DNA of 64,000 bases. It comes from Candidatus Sumerlaeota bacterium (GTDB lineage Bacteria > Sumerlaeota > Sumerlaeia > SLMS01 > JAHLLQ01). Below are positions 43,461 through 51,130 of the stretch, piece by piece; position 1 is the first letter of the stretch, and every line of letters starts with the position of its first letter. Below the pieces are notes generated by a model. The model did not search any database, was not told the origin of the DNA, and saw nothing but the letters and a program-made list of their open reading frames with translations. Made by a program: the position numbers and the translations under genes. The stretch lies in contig JASGMJ010000008.1 in NCBI GenBank assembly GCA_030156535.1, positions 62,001-126,000 on the forward strand, in the 5' to 3' direction.

Positions 43461-46067
43461 ATGCTTCCTCTCGACGACTTGCTTCACGCAGACACTCCCC
43501 GCCCCGCCACCCTGGTCGTCTGCGACCTTGAGGAGAGCACTCTGCGCGGCAACCGGGCAGGGTCGGCCGCGTGGAGGAACCTGTCGATCGAGCTCGAGCG
43601 CCGCGTGCGCGAGCAGTTGCATCTGGCCGGCGGCATCGAGATCGACAAGACCGACGGTTGGCTGTGCCTCTTTCCGGCGGGGGCGCTGGAAGCCATTCGG
43701 TTCTGCATGGAAGCGCACCGCGAGCTCGCGCGTTTGTCGGCGGAGTTCTCTTCGGACTTGGAGGGCAACCCCCTGCGGCTTCGCGCGGCCGTGCATCACG
43801 GCATGGTGATGCTGCGCCGCAATCCCGCCGAGCACGTCGCGCGCGGTGCCAAGGCCGTTGAACTCGACAGCCCGGCGGACAAGCCCCTTGCCGGCCGCTT
43901 GATGGCGCTCGCACTCGGCGGCCAGACCCTTGTCTCCGGCGCCACCGCCGAACTCCTCCTCCCCAACTGGGGATACCTTGCCCACTTCGAGGCCATGCAG
44001 GCCGTCCTCCACGGCACCTGGGAGTTCAAGGGAGTCGTGGATCACGAGGGCCGCCCCCGAACCATCGACGTCTGGGAGTTTGGGCTCCGGGGCGAGGCGC
44101 CCTTCGAGCGTCCCCCGGACAGCGAGAAGGCCCGCCTGCTCCTGCTCCCCGACGGCCAGCCCCCGCCGCCGTGGCTTCCCGCGGCGGACCAGATCGTCCC
44201 CGGGCGCCACTACCGTCTTCGCAGTCTCCTCGGGAAAGGGGGCTATGGCGAGGTTTGGCACGCCGTGGACGAGCGCATTGGCGGCGAGTTCGCGATCAAG
44301 TTCTGCACCGATCGCCTGCGCCAGCGCGCCCTCCTGCGCGACGCCAAGCTCCTTGGCGCCGCCCAGAAGGAACTCGGCTTTCGCGAGGACATCGTCCGCA
44401 TTACCGACCACAATCTGGAGGCCGATCCCAGCTTCATCGTCTACGAGTACGACGCCTCGCGCGACCTCGCCGCCTGGGCAGACTCCCTTCCCGGGGGCTT
44501 CGCCTCCCTGACGTTGGAGGCACGCGTGGACCTGGTCCGTCAGGCGGCGGAGGCCGTCGGGGCCGCCCAGGCCGTCGGCATCCACCATCGCGACATCAAG
44601 CCCGGCAACATCCTGGTGCGCCAGGGAGCGGGTGGCAGATTGCTCATCCGCCTGACCGACTTCGGTGCCGGCACCCTGAACGACCCGGCCATCCTCGAAC
44701 GCCACGGCCTGACCACCGGCGGCGTCACCAGCCTGAAAAACCTCGGTCCAACCCCGTCCGCCAGCGGCACCCACGGCTACCGGGCCCCCGAGGTCGCGCT
44801 GCCCCCGCGCCCCACTCCCTCAGTGGGGGAGGACGGCGTCCCGGACCTCGACGACTTCCACGCCCGCGCCGACGTCTACAGTCTGGGCGTCGTGCTCTTC
44901 CAGGCCGCCGCCGCCGACTTCAACCAGCCCCACCACCCGCAGGTTCTGGAGAAGTACGTCGCCGATCCCGGGCTACGTGCCCTGATCGACCGCTGCACGC
45001 GGTTCGACCCGCAGGAGCGCCCCGCGAATGGCGCTGCCGTGGCGGCGGAACTCAGCGCCTGGCGCGCGTCAGACACGCCGCTCCCCGTCGCGCCGCCTCC
45101 ACCCGCCGGTCACTCACGGCGGAGGGTGCCCCTGCTGCTCGTGGCCCTGCTTGGCGGCGGAACACTGCTGCTCCTGCTGTGTGGCGGAGCCGCCGGACTG
45201 ACGCATCTGATGCGCGGCACGAACGAGGGGGCCACCCCTCGGGAAGCCCCCGTCTCCGGTCTTTCCACCCCCGCCCGGGGTCAGCTCCGGATGGTCCGGG
45301 AAGACGCGATCAGGGTGGTGGCTTCGGGATCGAACCGCGACATCAACGCCGTCGCCGTCAGTGGTGATGGACGCTTCGGCCTGACGGGAACCCCCGACGG
45401 CAAGGTTCGCTACTGGGACCTCCAGAGCGGAAGGCTGAAGGAGGAGTTCTCCGGGCACGCCCTCTCGGTTACGGCCGTTGCCTTCGATTCCACGGGCAGC
45501 TTTGCACTCTCGGCCTCGCATGACAAAACCGCGCGCATCTGGGACCTGCGCAACGCCTCCCTTGTGGGGGTCCTGGAAGGCCACGAGGAGCGGGTGACGG
45601 ACGTCGCCTTTTCGCCCGACGGCCGCCACATCCTCACGATGTCGCGCGGGGACGGCACGGTGCGCGTCTGGGACGCCGTGCTGCATAACCTGCGATTTCC
45701 CCCCTGGAGGGACACGGCAGGAAAGGGAGTGGTCCCCAACTTTTCCGCCAACGGCGCCGTCCTGCGGCTCTTCCTCCGGGGCGGCAACATTGTGTATCTC
45801 GACCCCTTCACGGGCCGGGAACTCCCAGCCGCCGATGCCGCCAACCTCGTCTACCGGGACCCGACCTATTCAGCCGACGGACTGCTGGGCATCCTGATCA
45901 CCGATGGGGCGCTGACCCTGGTGGACATGGCCTCCGGGAACATCTTGTCGGCGGTGAATCCCGACAACGCCTCCTCCTACACGGTGGCCTGCCTGTCGGC
46001 GGACGGCGGCACCGTCCTCGCCGGACAGGAGAACGGAACGCTGATCGTGTACTCTGTCCGGGAGTAG
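43461..46067 (+). CDS. Nucleotidyl cyclase-like / Ser-Thr protein kinase / membrane / WD40 fusion protein
   Basis: 868 residues. Residues about 15-200 resemble a class III cyclase: Asp22 in VVCDLEEST, Lys63 and Asp65 in EIDKTDGWLCLF, then LRLRAAVHHGMV; the usual Asn of the N-x-x-A-x-R motif reads KPLAGRL. Residues about 250-540 are a Hanks kinase: GKGGYGEV (from 258), Lys280, His376-Arg377-Asp378 in HRDIKPGN, Asp400-Phe-Gly, and YRAPEV. One membrane helix follows at about 552-576, then about 290 residues of WD40 blades (VRYWDLQSG, ARIWDLRNA, VRVWDAVLH, later ones degenerate). Codons favour C endings (CTC, GCC, CCC) more than neighbours, hinting at separate origin. Likely a membrane-bound signalling protein with WD40 outside. 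The cyclase call is by motif only. Confidence 0.8.
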   Translation: MLPLDDLLHADTPRPATLVVCDLEESTLRGNRAGSAAWRNLSIELERRVREQLHLAGGIEIDKTDGWLCLFPAGALEAIRFCMEAHRELARLSAEFSSDLEGNPLRLRAAVHHGMVMLRRNPAEHVARGAKAVELDSPADKPLAGRLMALALGGQTLVSGATAELLLPNWGYLAHFEAMQAVLHGTWEFKGVVDHEGRPRTIDVWEFGLRGEAPFERPPDSEKARLLLLPDGQPPPPWLPAADQIVPGRHYRLRSLLGKGGYGEVWHAVDERIGGEFAIKFCTDRLRQRALLRDAKLLGAAQKELGFREDIVRITDHNLEADPSFIVYEYDASRDLAAWADSLPGGFASLTLEARVDLVRQAAEAVGAAQAVGIHHRDIKPGNILVRQGAGGRLLIRLTDFGAGTLNDPAILERHGLTTGGVTSLKNLGPTPSASGTHGYRAPEVALPPRPTPSVGEDGVPDLDDFHARADVYSLGVVLFQAAAADFNQPHHPQVLEKYVADPGLRALIDRCTRFDPQERPANGAAVAAELSAWRASDTPLPVAPPPPAGHSRRRVPLLLVALLGGGTLLLLLCGGAAGLTHLMRGTNEGATPREAPVSGLSTPARGQLRMVREDAIRVVASGSNRDINAVAVSGDGRFGLTGTPDGKVRYWDLQSGRLKEEFSGHALSVTAVAFDSTGSFALSASHDKTARIWDLRNASLVGVLEGHEERVTDVAFSPDGRHILTMSRGDGTVRVWDAVLHNLRFPPWRDTAGKGVVPNFSANGAVLRLFLRGGNIVYLDPFTGRELPAADAANLVYRDPTYSADGLLGILITDGALTLVDMASGNILSAVNPDNASSYTVACLSADGGTVLAGQENGTLIVYSVRE

Positions 46068-46079
46068 GCGGGACGGGCG

Positions 46080-46139
46080 CGCTGGCGGTGCCGCTGAGCA
46101 TGATGCGCTTCAGGAAGCGAGCTGCGCAGCGCGTCTCAC
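46080..46139 (+). pseudogene. Remnant of an ABC-2 permease 3' end
   Basis: The reading ALAVPLSMMRFRKRAA resembles the intact permease C-terminus (LSMMRFKKRLA). At DNA level 19 bases are identical (43260-43278 and 46094-46112) and similarity continues past the permease stop to 43310. The scrap overlaps the end of the convergent hydrolase gene. It marks either a direct duplication flanking the kinase gene or the leftover of a second permease gene. Confidence 0.65.
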
Positions 46140-47806
46140 CACACCGGTTTGGTCTTGTTGCGCCAGGGGCCGCGGGCGAGGGCGCTCCGCATGGCGGGGG
46201 TCGTGGTCTCCCAGTTGAAGAGTGCCTGGCCGGTGGCGCCTGCCTCGCGGGTGGCGCCGATCTGCTCGATGAGCTGGCGCGGCGTCAGCCCGAGGAACGG
46301 CCCGATGCCGACGACGAGTGGCCCGCCCTCGGGTACGACACCGTCGAGTTCGTGCACCGTGCCCGTGAGACTGCGGGTATCGGTGACGTAGGCCATCGGA
46401 ACGAGGGCGTCGACGCGGCCGGAGCGGCCCCACTCCGCCCAGTTCTGCGCCTTGATGGCAACGGCGGAGTCGATGTCGGGAAAGACGTCGGCGCTCAGGA
46501 TCAGACCGGGACGCACGGCGCGCACGGCGGCGCTGGCTTCGTCGACGAAACTGGTGATGACGTTCTCGCGCCACGCCAGCCAGCGGGCCCACTCGGCCGG
46601 GTTGGCGTCGGGCGTGATGGCGAGCGGGTCGAAGCCGAGTTCGTCGCGCACCCGCTCGCGCGTGTAGTCGCTGAAGTCATACGTCGTCTTCCACGACTCG
46701 GCCTGGCCATAGCGAATGTAGTCGAACTGAAACCCGTCGATGGCGTAGTCGCGGGCGAGCGCCGTGTAGGCGGCGATCATCCGTGCGCGCAGTTCGGGAA
46801 TCGCGGGATTGAAGAAGAGAAAGTTCTCTTCGACGACGGACGCCTGGCGCTCTTCGCGGTTGACGGCGAGCCATTCGGGGTACGTCTCGGCGAGCAGGGG
46901 CGGCTCCTCGGTGCTGCCAACGATGCCGATAAAGAAGCAATGCACCCACGCGTGGACTTCGATGCCGCGCGCATGGCATTCCTCGATCATCGCGGCGAGA
47001 ATGTCGAACTCGCCGAACTGGGGAAAGCGCGCGTAGAACCCGGTGGCATCGGGATAGATGGCCTGAGAGGCGTAGATCGTCTCGGGGAAGACGACGTTGA
47101 CGCCGGCGGCGGCCCACGCCTCGGCGAGAGCAACGACTTCGGCGCGCGACTTCTCGCGCGGCCGATACCAGACCGCGTGGATTTCGCCGGCGGGCGCGGG
47201 GCTGCTTTCGAGTTCCATGGTCCAGACTTCCTGATCGAGTTCATCGACGGCGCTGCGCAAGGCGGCAACCGCCTCGGCGGAATCGTGGTCGTCAATGGCG
47301 CGCAGGCGTTCGGCGAGAGCTGCGGCGCGCTCCCCGTATCCGCCGGGATCGGCAAGCGATTCGATGCGCGGCTTCAGGGCGTCGACGCGAAATAGGAGCG
47401 AGCGGATTTCCGCGCCGCGCGACGTGTCGAGGCACAGTTCGTCGCGCGTGAAGTAGAGGGCGACGCCGGGTTGGAGCATCTGGCTGATCCAGCGGGCCGC
47501 GTTGCCGTGGCCGGAGACGACAAAGCCATCGGCGGGGATCTCGTTATCGTTGCCGCCGTTGGCAACGACGACCCCGCCGCGCACGATAGCCTCGCTCCCC
47601 CACGGGTTCGTGCCCGTGGATGTGCGCCCGGCGAAGGGCGTGTAGACGATCAGTTCATTCGTGCCGCGGCCGCCGGGAAAGGTGCCCTCGGCGGGCGGGT
47701 TGATCTTCGCAATGGGGTGGACGCTCTGCGCGAAAAGCGCTGGGACGAGCGCCAGCAAGGCGGCGATCAGGATCGACGTACGGGAAGGGCGGAAGCGCGT
47801 GGTCAT
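46136..47806 (-). CDS. Secreted GHL10-type (glycosyl hydrolase-like family 10) protein
   Basis: 556 residues from ATG 47806, with AGGAGGAG upstream. Signal peptide MTTRFRPSRTSILIAALLAL, cleaved near LFAQ. Residues about 210-540 show the GHL10 TIM barrel: GEIHAVWYRPREKSR, NVVFPETIYASQAIY, IEVHAWVHCFFIG, DGFQFDYIRYG and ADVFPDI. Such proteins act on polysaccharide or peptidoglycan outside the cell. The N-terminal about 190 residues are a separate domain of unknown role. Not linked to the uronate locus by position. Confidence 0.82.
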   Translation of the reverse strand: MTTRFRPSRTSILIAALLALVPALFAQSVHPIAKINPPAEGTFPGGRGTNELIVYTPFAGRTSTGTNPWGSEAIVRGGVVVANGGNDNEIPADGFVVSGHGNAARWISQMLQPGVALYFTRDELCLDTSRGAEIRSLLFRVDALKPRIESLADPGGYGERAAALAERLRAIDDHDSAEAVAALRSAVDELDQEVWTMELESSPAPAGEIHAVWYRPREKSRAEVVALAEAWAAAGVNVVFPETIYASQAIYPDATGFYARFPQFGEFDILAAMIEECHARGIEVHAWVHCFFIGIVGSTEEPPLLAETYPEWLAVNREERQASVVEENFLFFNPAIPELRARMIAAYTALARDYAIDGFQFDYIRYGQAESWKTTYDFSDYTRERVRDELGFDPLAITPDANPAEWARWLAWRENVITSFVDEASAAVRAVRPGLILSADVFPDIDSAVAIKAQNWAEWGRSGRVDALVPMAYVTDTRSLTGTVHELDGVVPEGGPLVVGIGPFLGLTPRQLIEQIGATREAGATGQALFNWETTTPAMRSALARGPWRNKTKPVW

Positions 47807-47883
47807 GGGGGTCTCCTCCTGCAAACGAACGCATCGTGAAGCACCAGGTTGCGGGAGGGCGAGAAGGAAGTGCGAAGCCAATT

Positions 47884-48000
47884 GCGGCCACCAACGTAGC
47901 TTGGCGGCTTGCCCAGGCTCGGCAAGCTCACCCCTTCCCGCAACCCCTCGGGAGGCTGTTGCTTCTTTCGGTCCCTGTTGTCACTTCTGTCCCGTGCCGC
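47884..48000 (+). repeat. Dispersed intergenic repeat, copy 2
   Basis: Matches copy 1 (39783-39943) over its length in the same orientation, e.g. CCAACGTAGCTTGG, CCCCTCGGGA and CTTTCGGTCCCT. It lies in the gap between the GHL10 gene start and the dihydroorotase-like gene end. Short inverted repeats suggest a structured or mobile-derived element; no coding potential. Confidence 0.6.
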
Positions 48001-48022
48001 TCAGCCTGATCGCGCCCGCGCC

Positions 48023-49387
48023 TCAGGCGAGTGAGAGGCGGCGGTCGAGATAGCGGCCGCGCACGGCGGTGTCGGCTCCGGCACCATGCACGCAGCGACC
48101 GCGCAGATAGACGGCTTCGACGACGTCGGCGCACTCCATGCCCGAGTAGGGGTCGGCAAGCCGGGAGTCGCTGGTGAAGCGATCAACGGTGCCTGCGGCG
48201 CGGGGATTCAGCAGCACGAAGTCCGCGTCGCTGCCGATCTGCAGGCTCCCCTTCCGGGGATAGAGCCCGGCGAGCTTGGCGGGGTCGGCGCAGGCGCACA
48301 GCGAAAGGCTCTCGATCGAGAGGCGCCACTTCGCAATTCCTTCGGCGTGGAGCAGGGGAAGCAGACCGGCGATGCCACCCGCGCCGTCCGCGCTGGCAAG
48401 CGCGTCGGTGTGCCCCGCGCGCGCTTCATCGGTGGTGACGGGATGATGCCCGGAGCTGACGACGGAGAGGGTGCCGGAATCGAGGGCGTTCCAGAGGCTC
48501 TGCTGGTCGGCGCGTTCGCGCAGTGGGGGACACGTGAGCGGGAGAATCGTGCCCGCGTCCTCCTCCAGCATGTCGGCCGTGCGGACGAGATGGGGAAGCG
48601 TGGCGCCGCCGAGAATCGAAACGCCCTGCTCGCGCAGCGACTGGATGGCGGCGAGCGCCGGGGTGCTCGAAATGCCGAGAACGAGAAGCCGCGGGCGGCT
48701 GCCCCGTGCGATTGCGCCGAGCAGGTGGACGGCGCTTTCCTCCAGCCAGGAGGGGAACGTCTGGGAGTGATAGGCGGGCTGGACAAAGCCCTTCGCGCGC
48801 AGCGTGCGCCGCAGGTGGTACTCAAGGCACGCCTCGGACGGGCGCGTGAGGAGCAGCGTGGACTCGGGCAGGTCCTGCGCGACGGCGTGGAGCAGCGCGG
48901 TGCCCGGGTGCTCGGCCTCGATGGGACAGCGCGCCACCCAGACGGAGGCGATGCCCGCCGAGGCGGCCGTGCGCACATGGCGCTCGCGCTCGGGCGACCA
49001 GTCGCGCAGCAGATAGTGGTAGCCGAAATCCGTGCGTGCGAGGGCGGCGTCGGCGGTGCGGCGCTCGGCCAGCTCCTCGGTGAGGATACGGCCCTCGTCG
49101 AACGGCTCGGCGAGCACGACCGTCGTGATGCCACCGGCGAGCGCCTCGGCCGTCAGCGCATCGAGCGACTGCCCGGAATCGAGCGTATACTCATTCTCGC
49201 AGTAAAGAGAGACGCCGACATCCACCAGACCCGGCAGGATGACCTTGCCCGCAGCGTCGATGACGTTCGCCGCCGGGACTTTTTCGAGACGGCCGATTTG
49301 CGTGACAACGCCGTTGGCAATGCCGAGATCGGCATTCATCTCCAGACCGTCGGTGACGATCGAGGCATTCCGAATGACCAGATCCAT
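48023..49387 (-). CDS. Dihydroorotase/dihydropyrimidinase-like protein, metal site degenerate
   Basis: 454 residues with the amidohydrolase layout: N-terminal beta-sandwich (MDLVIRNASIVTDG), VILPGLVDVGVSLY where the metal-binding HxH is expected, barrel, and a C-terminal GSDADFVLLNP strand. Positions 58 and 60 (normally His-x-His) are Gly and Ser; the later barrel His is lost (LGISSTPAL for the usual HISS), and SSGHHPVT stands where the conserved Asp-His occurs. It is probably a non-catalytic homologue, like the partner PyrC' of some aspartate transcarbamoylases. Next to accA, 36 bases apart, same strand. Confidence 0.75.
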   Translation of the reverse strand: MDLVIRNASIVTDGLEMNADLGIANGVVTQIGRLEKVPAANVIDAAGKVILPGLVDVGVSLYCENEYTLDSGQSLDALTAEALAGGITTVVLAEPFDEGRILTEELAERRTADAALARTDFGYHYLLRDWSPERERHVRTAASAGIASVWVARCPIEAEHPGTALLHAVAQDLPESTLLLTRPSEACLEYHLRRTLRAKGFVQPAYHSQTFPSWLEESAVHLLGAIARGSRPRLLVLGISSTPALAAIQSLREQGVSILGGATLPHLVRTADMLEEDAGTILPLTCPPLRERADQQSLWNALDSGTLSVVSSGHHPVTTDEARAGHTDALASADGAGGIAGLLPLLHAEGIAKWRLSIESLSLCACADPAKLAGLYPRKGSLQIGSDADFVLLNPRAAGTVDRFTSDSRLADPYSGMECADVVEAVYLRGRCVHGAGADTAVRGRYLDRRLSLA

Positions 49388-49423
49388 GGGGTACTCGTTC
49401 CACCGGCGCAGATATTGACCGAC

Positions 49424-50383
49424 TCAAATCTCGCGGAACGTTCCCATCTGGCGATACTTGTCGAAACGCTTCTGGAGAAGTTCAGCTTCCGACAAGTCTT
49501 GGATACCCTTTAAGTGCTCGACAAGGGCTTTCTCGACATTGGCGAAGGTTTCGCCCGGATGGCGGTGGGCACCGCCCAGCGGCTCGGGCACGATGGCGTC
49601 GATCACGCCGAGCGACAGGAGATCAGAGGCCGTGAGCTTCAGCGCCTCGGCGGCCCGCGGGGCCATCGAGCCTTCCTTCCACAGAATCGCCGCGCATCCC
49701 TCCGGCGAAATCACGCAGTACCACGCGTTCTCCAGCATCAGCACCCGGTCGGCCAGCCCCACGCCCAGGGCGCCGCCGCTGGCTCCCTCGCCGATCACCA
49801 GCGCGATGATCGGCACGCGCAGGCCGAACATCTCCTGCATATTGCGGGCGATGGCCTCGGCCTGGCCGCGCTCCTCCGCCCCCACCCCGGGGAACGCCCC
49901 CGGCGTATCGATGAAAACGAGGATCGGCATCCCGAACTTCTCGGCCAGCCGCATCATGCGCAACGCCTTGCGATAGCCCTCGGGGTGCATCATCCCGAAG
50001 TTGCGCGTCACGTTCTCTTTGGTGTCTTTCCCCTTTTGCTGGCCGATGACGACGACGGGGCTGCCCTGAAAGCGCGCCGTGCCGCAGATCACGGCCTTGT
50101 CGTCGGCGAAACCGCGGTCGCCGTGCAGTTCCACGAACTCGGTGGTCAGGGCCTTGATGTAATCGAAGGCGCGGGGGCGGTCCTTGTGGCGGGCAAAGAG
50201 CACGCGCTCCCAGGGAGTCAGCTTGTTGTAGACATCGCGGCGGGTGCGGTCGAGTTCGGCTTCGGCGCGTGCCAGCCGCTCCTTGGCGCGCTCGTCGCCC
50301 TCCTCGGCGCGCCGGCGCAGATCGCCGAGCCGCTCCTCGAGTTCCATGATCGGTTTTTCAAAATCAAAGGCCTGGACGGACAC
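49424..50383 (-). CDS. accA: Acetyl-CoA carboxylase carboxyltransferase subunit alpha
   Basis: 319 residues, standard length. N-terminal helical segment (ELEERLGDLRRRA), then TPWERVLFARHKDRP, FGMMHPEGYRKALR, FIDTPGAFPG and VIGEGASGGALGVG, which form the carboxybiotin/acetyl-CoA site. Cytoplasmic; makes malonyl-CoA together with AccD, AccB and AccC (not in this window). Upstream lies the palindrome cluster. Confidence 0.96.
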   Translation of the reverse strand: MSVQAFDFEKPIMELEERLGDLRRRAEEGDERAKERLARAEAELDRTRRDVYNKLTPWERVLFARHKDRPRAFDYIKALTTEFVELHGDRGFADDKAVICGTARFQGSPVVVIGQQKGKDTKENVTRNFGMMHPEGYRKALRMMRLAEKFGMPILVFIDTPGAFPGVGAEERGQAEAIARNMQEMFGLRVPIIALVIGEGASGGALGVGLADRVLMLENAWYCVISPEGCAAILWKEGSMAPRAAEALKLTASDLLSLGVIDAIVPEPLGGAHRHPGETFANVEKALVEHLKGIQDLSEAELLQKRFDKYRQMGTFREI

Positions 50384-51010
50384 GGCAGACGCCTCGCTCG
50401 GGATTCAGAACAGGGTAGCCCGGGAGCCGTGCCGGGCAACCAACAAAAGCAGGGGGGACAGGTGCTTTCCGTTCCTTGTGGCTCGGTTTTCGACCGCCGC
50501 CTCCCGGCCACCGGCATGGCTCGGAACCCTGCCCGCCACTCTGGGGCAGACGGATCGGCTTCGCCAAGCGGATTGTGACGGAAGGCGTGGCGCGGGGCGC
50601 ATCCTGGGTTGTTCCCCGAAGGGTGGAGAAAACGTTGGGACGTGCCGTGCGCGGGGCATTGGGGAAGAGGGTGTTCGACCCCTGCCGGGGTCGTGGTTTG
50701 TTGCGCCGGCAACCCCGGCATCAATGCCGGGGCTAGGGTTGTATGGCCCCTGCCGGGGCCCATTGCGGCAGGCGACGCGACGGACGATTCGGAGAGAGAG
50801 GCCGTTTGGCCTGACAAGGCACCGCTTGCTTCCGCTGGCGTCCCTCGTCCCGGCAGGGACGCCACATCATCAGCCCCGCGTTTCAACGCGGGGTACCCGG
50901 GTTGATGAACAGCCCGGACCCCGGCAGGGGTCCAACATCCATCTTTGAGGACGTCCCGGGAAATCCGCTTGCGAGCACGGGCTCCCGGGCGGATCACTGA
51001 CGGCTCAAGT
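50384..51010. other. 627-base non-coding region with palindrome cluster, accA side to tRNA side
   Basis: No convincing gene. It contains the palindrome cluster at 50677-50933. The part nearest accA (50384-50676) has no clear promoter boxes or repeats. Sequence just before the tRNA (50934-51010) likewise shows nothing definite. Confidence 0.6.
50677..50933. repeat. Cluster of short GC-rich palindromes
   Basis: Six perfect or near-perfect stem-loops: GACCCC-TGCC-GGGGTC (50677-50692), CCCCGGCAT-CA-ATGCCGGGG (50713-50732), GGCCCC-TGCC-GGGGCC (50745-50760), GTCCC-GGCA-GGGAC (50847-50860), CCCCGCG-TTTCAA-CGCGGGG (50874-50893) and GGACCCC-GGCA-GGGGTCC (50916-50933). Most share a CC-TGCC/GGCA-GG centre, so they are related units. 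They resemble REP-like elements; spacing is irregular, so it is not a CRISPR array. Confidence 0.75.
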
Positions 51011-51095
51011 GCCCGGGTGGCGGAACTGGCAGACGCGCTGGATTTAGGTTCCAGTACCGCAAGGTGTGGAGGTTCGAGTCCTCTCCCGGGCACCA
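51011..51095 (+). tRNA. tRNA-Leu (anticodon UAG)
   Basis: Complete cloverleaf with CCA encoded. Acceptor stem GCCCGGG pairs with CCCGGGC (51085-51091), discriminator A at 51092, CCA at 51093-51095. Anticodon stem CTGGA/TCCAG encloses loop TTTAGGT, anticodon TAG. Long variable arm (ACCGCAAGGTGT region) is the class II feature of leucine tRNA. T-loop GGTTCGAGTCC is canonical. Confidence 0.97.
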
Positions 51096-51130
51096 TGTTT
51101 ACCCTTCTCCGCCCCTTTTCTCTCCCCCCC

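Noticed and set aside
50677..50933. Possible CRISPR array
   Set aside because: Palindromic units differ in sequence, spacing is irregular and no cas genes are nearby.
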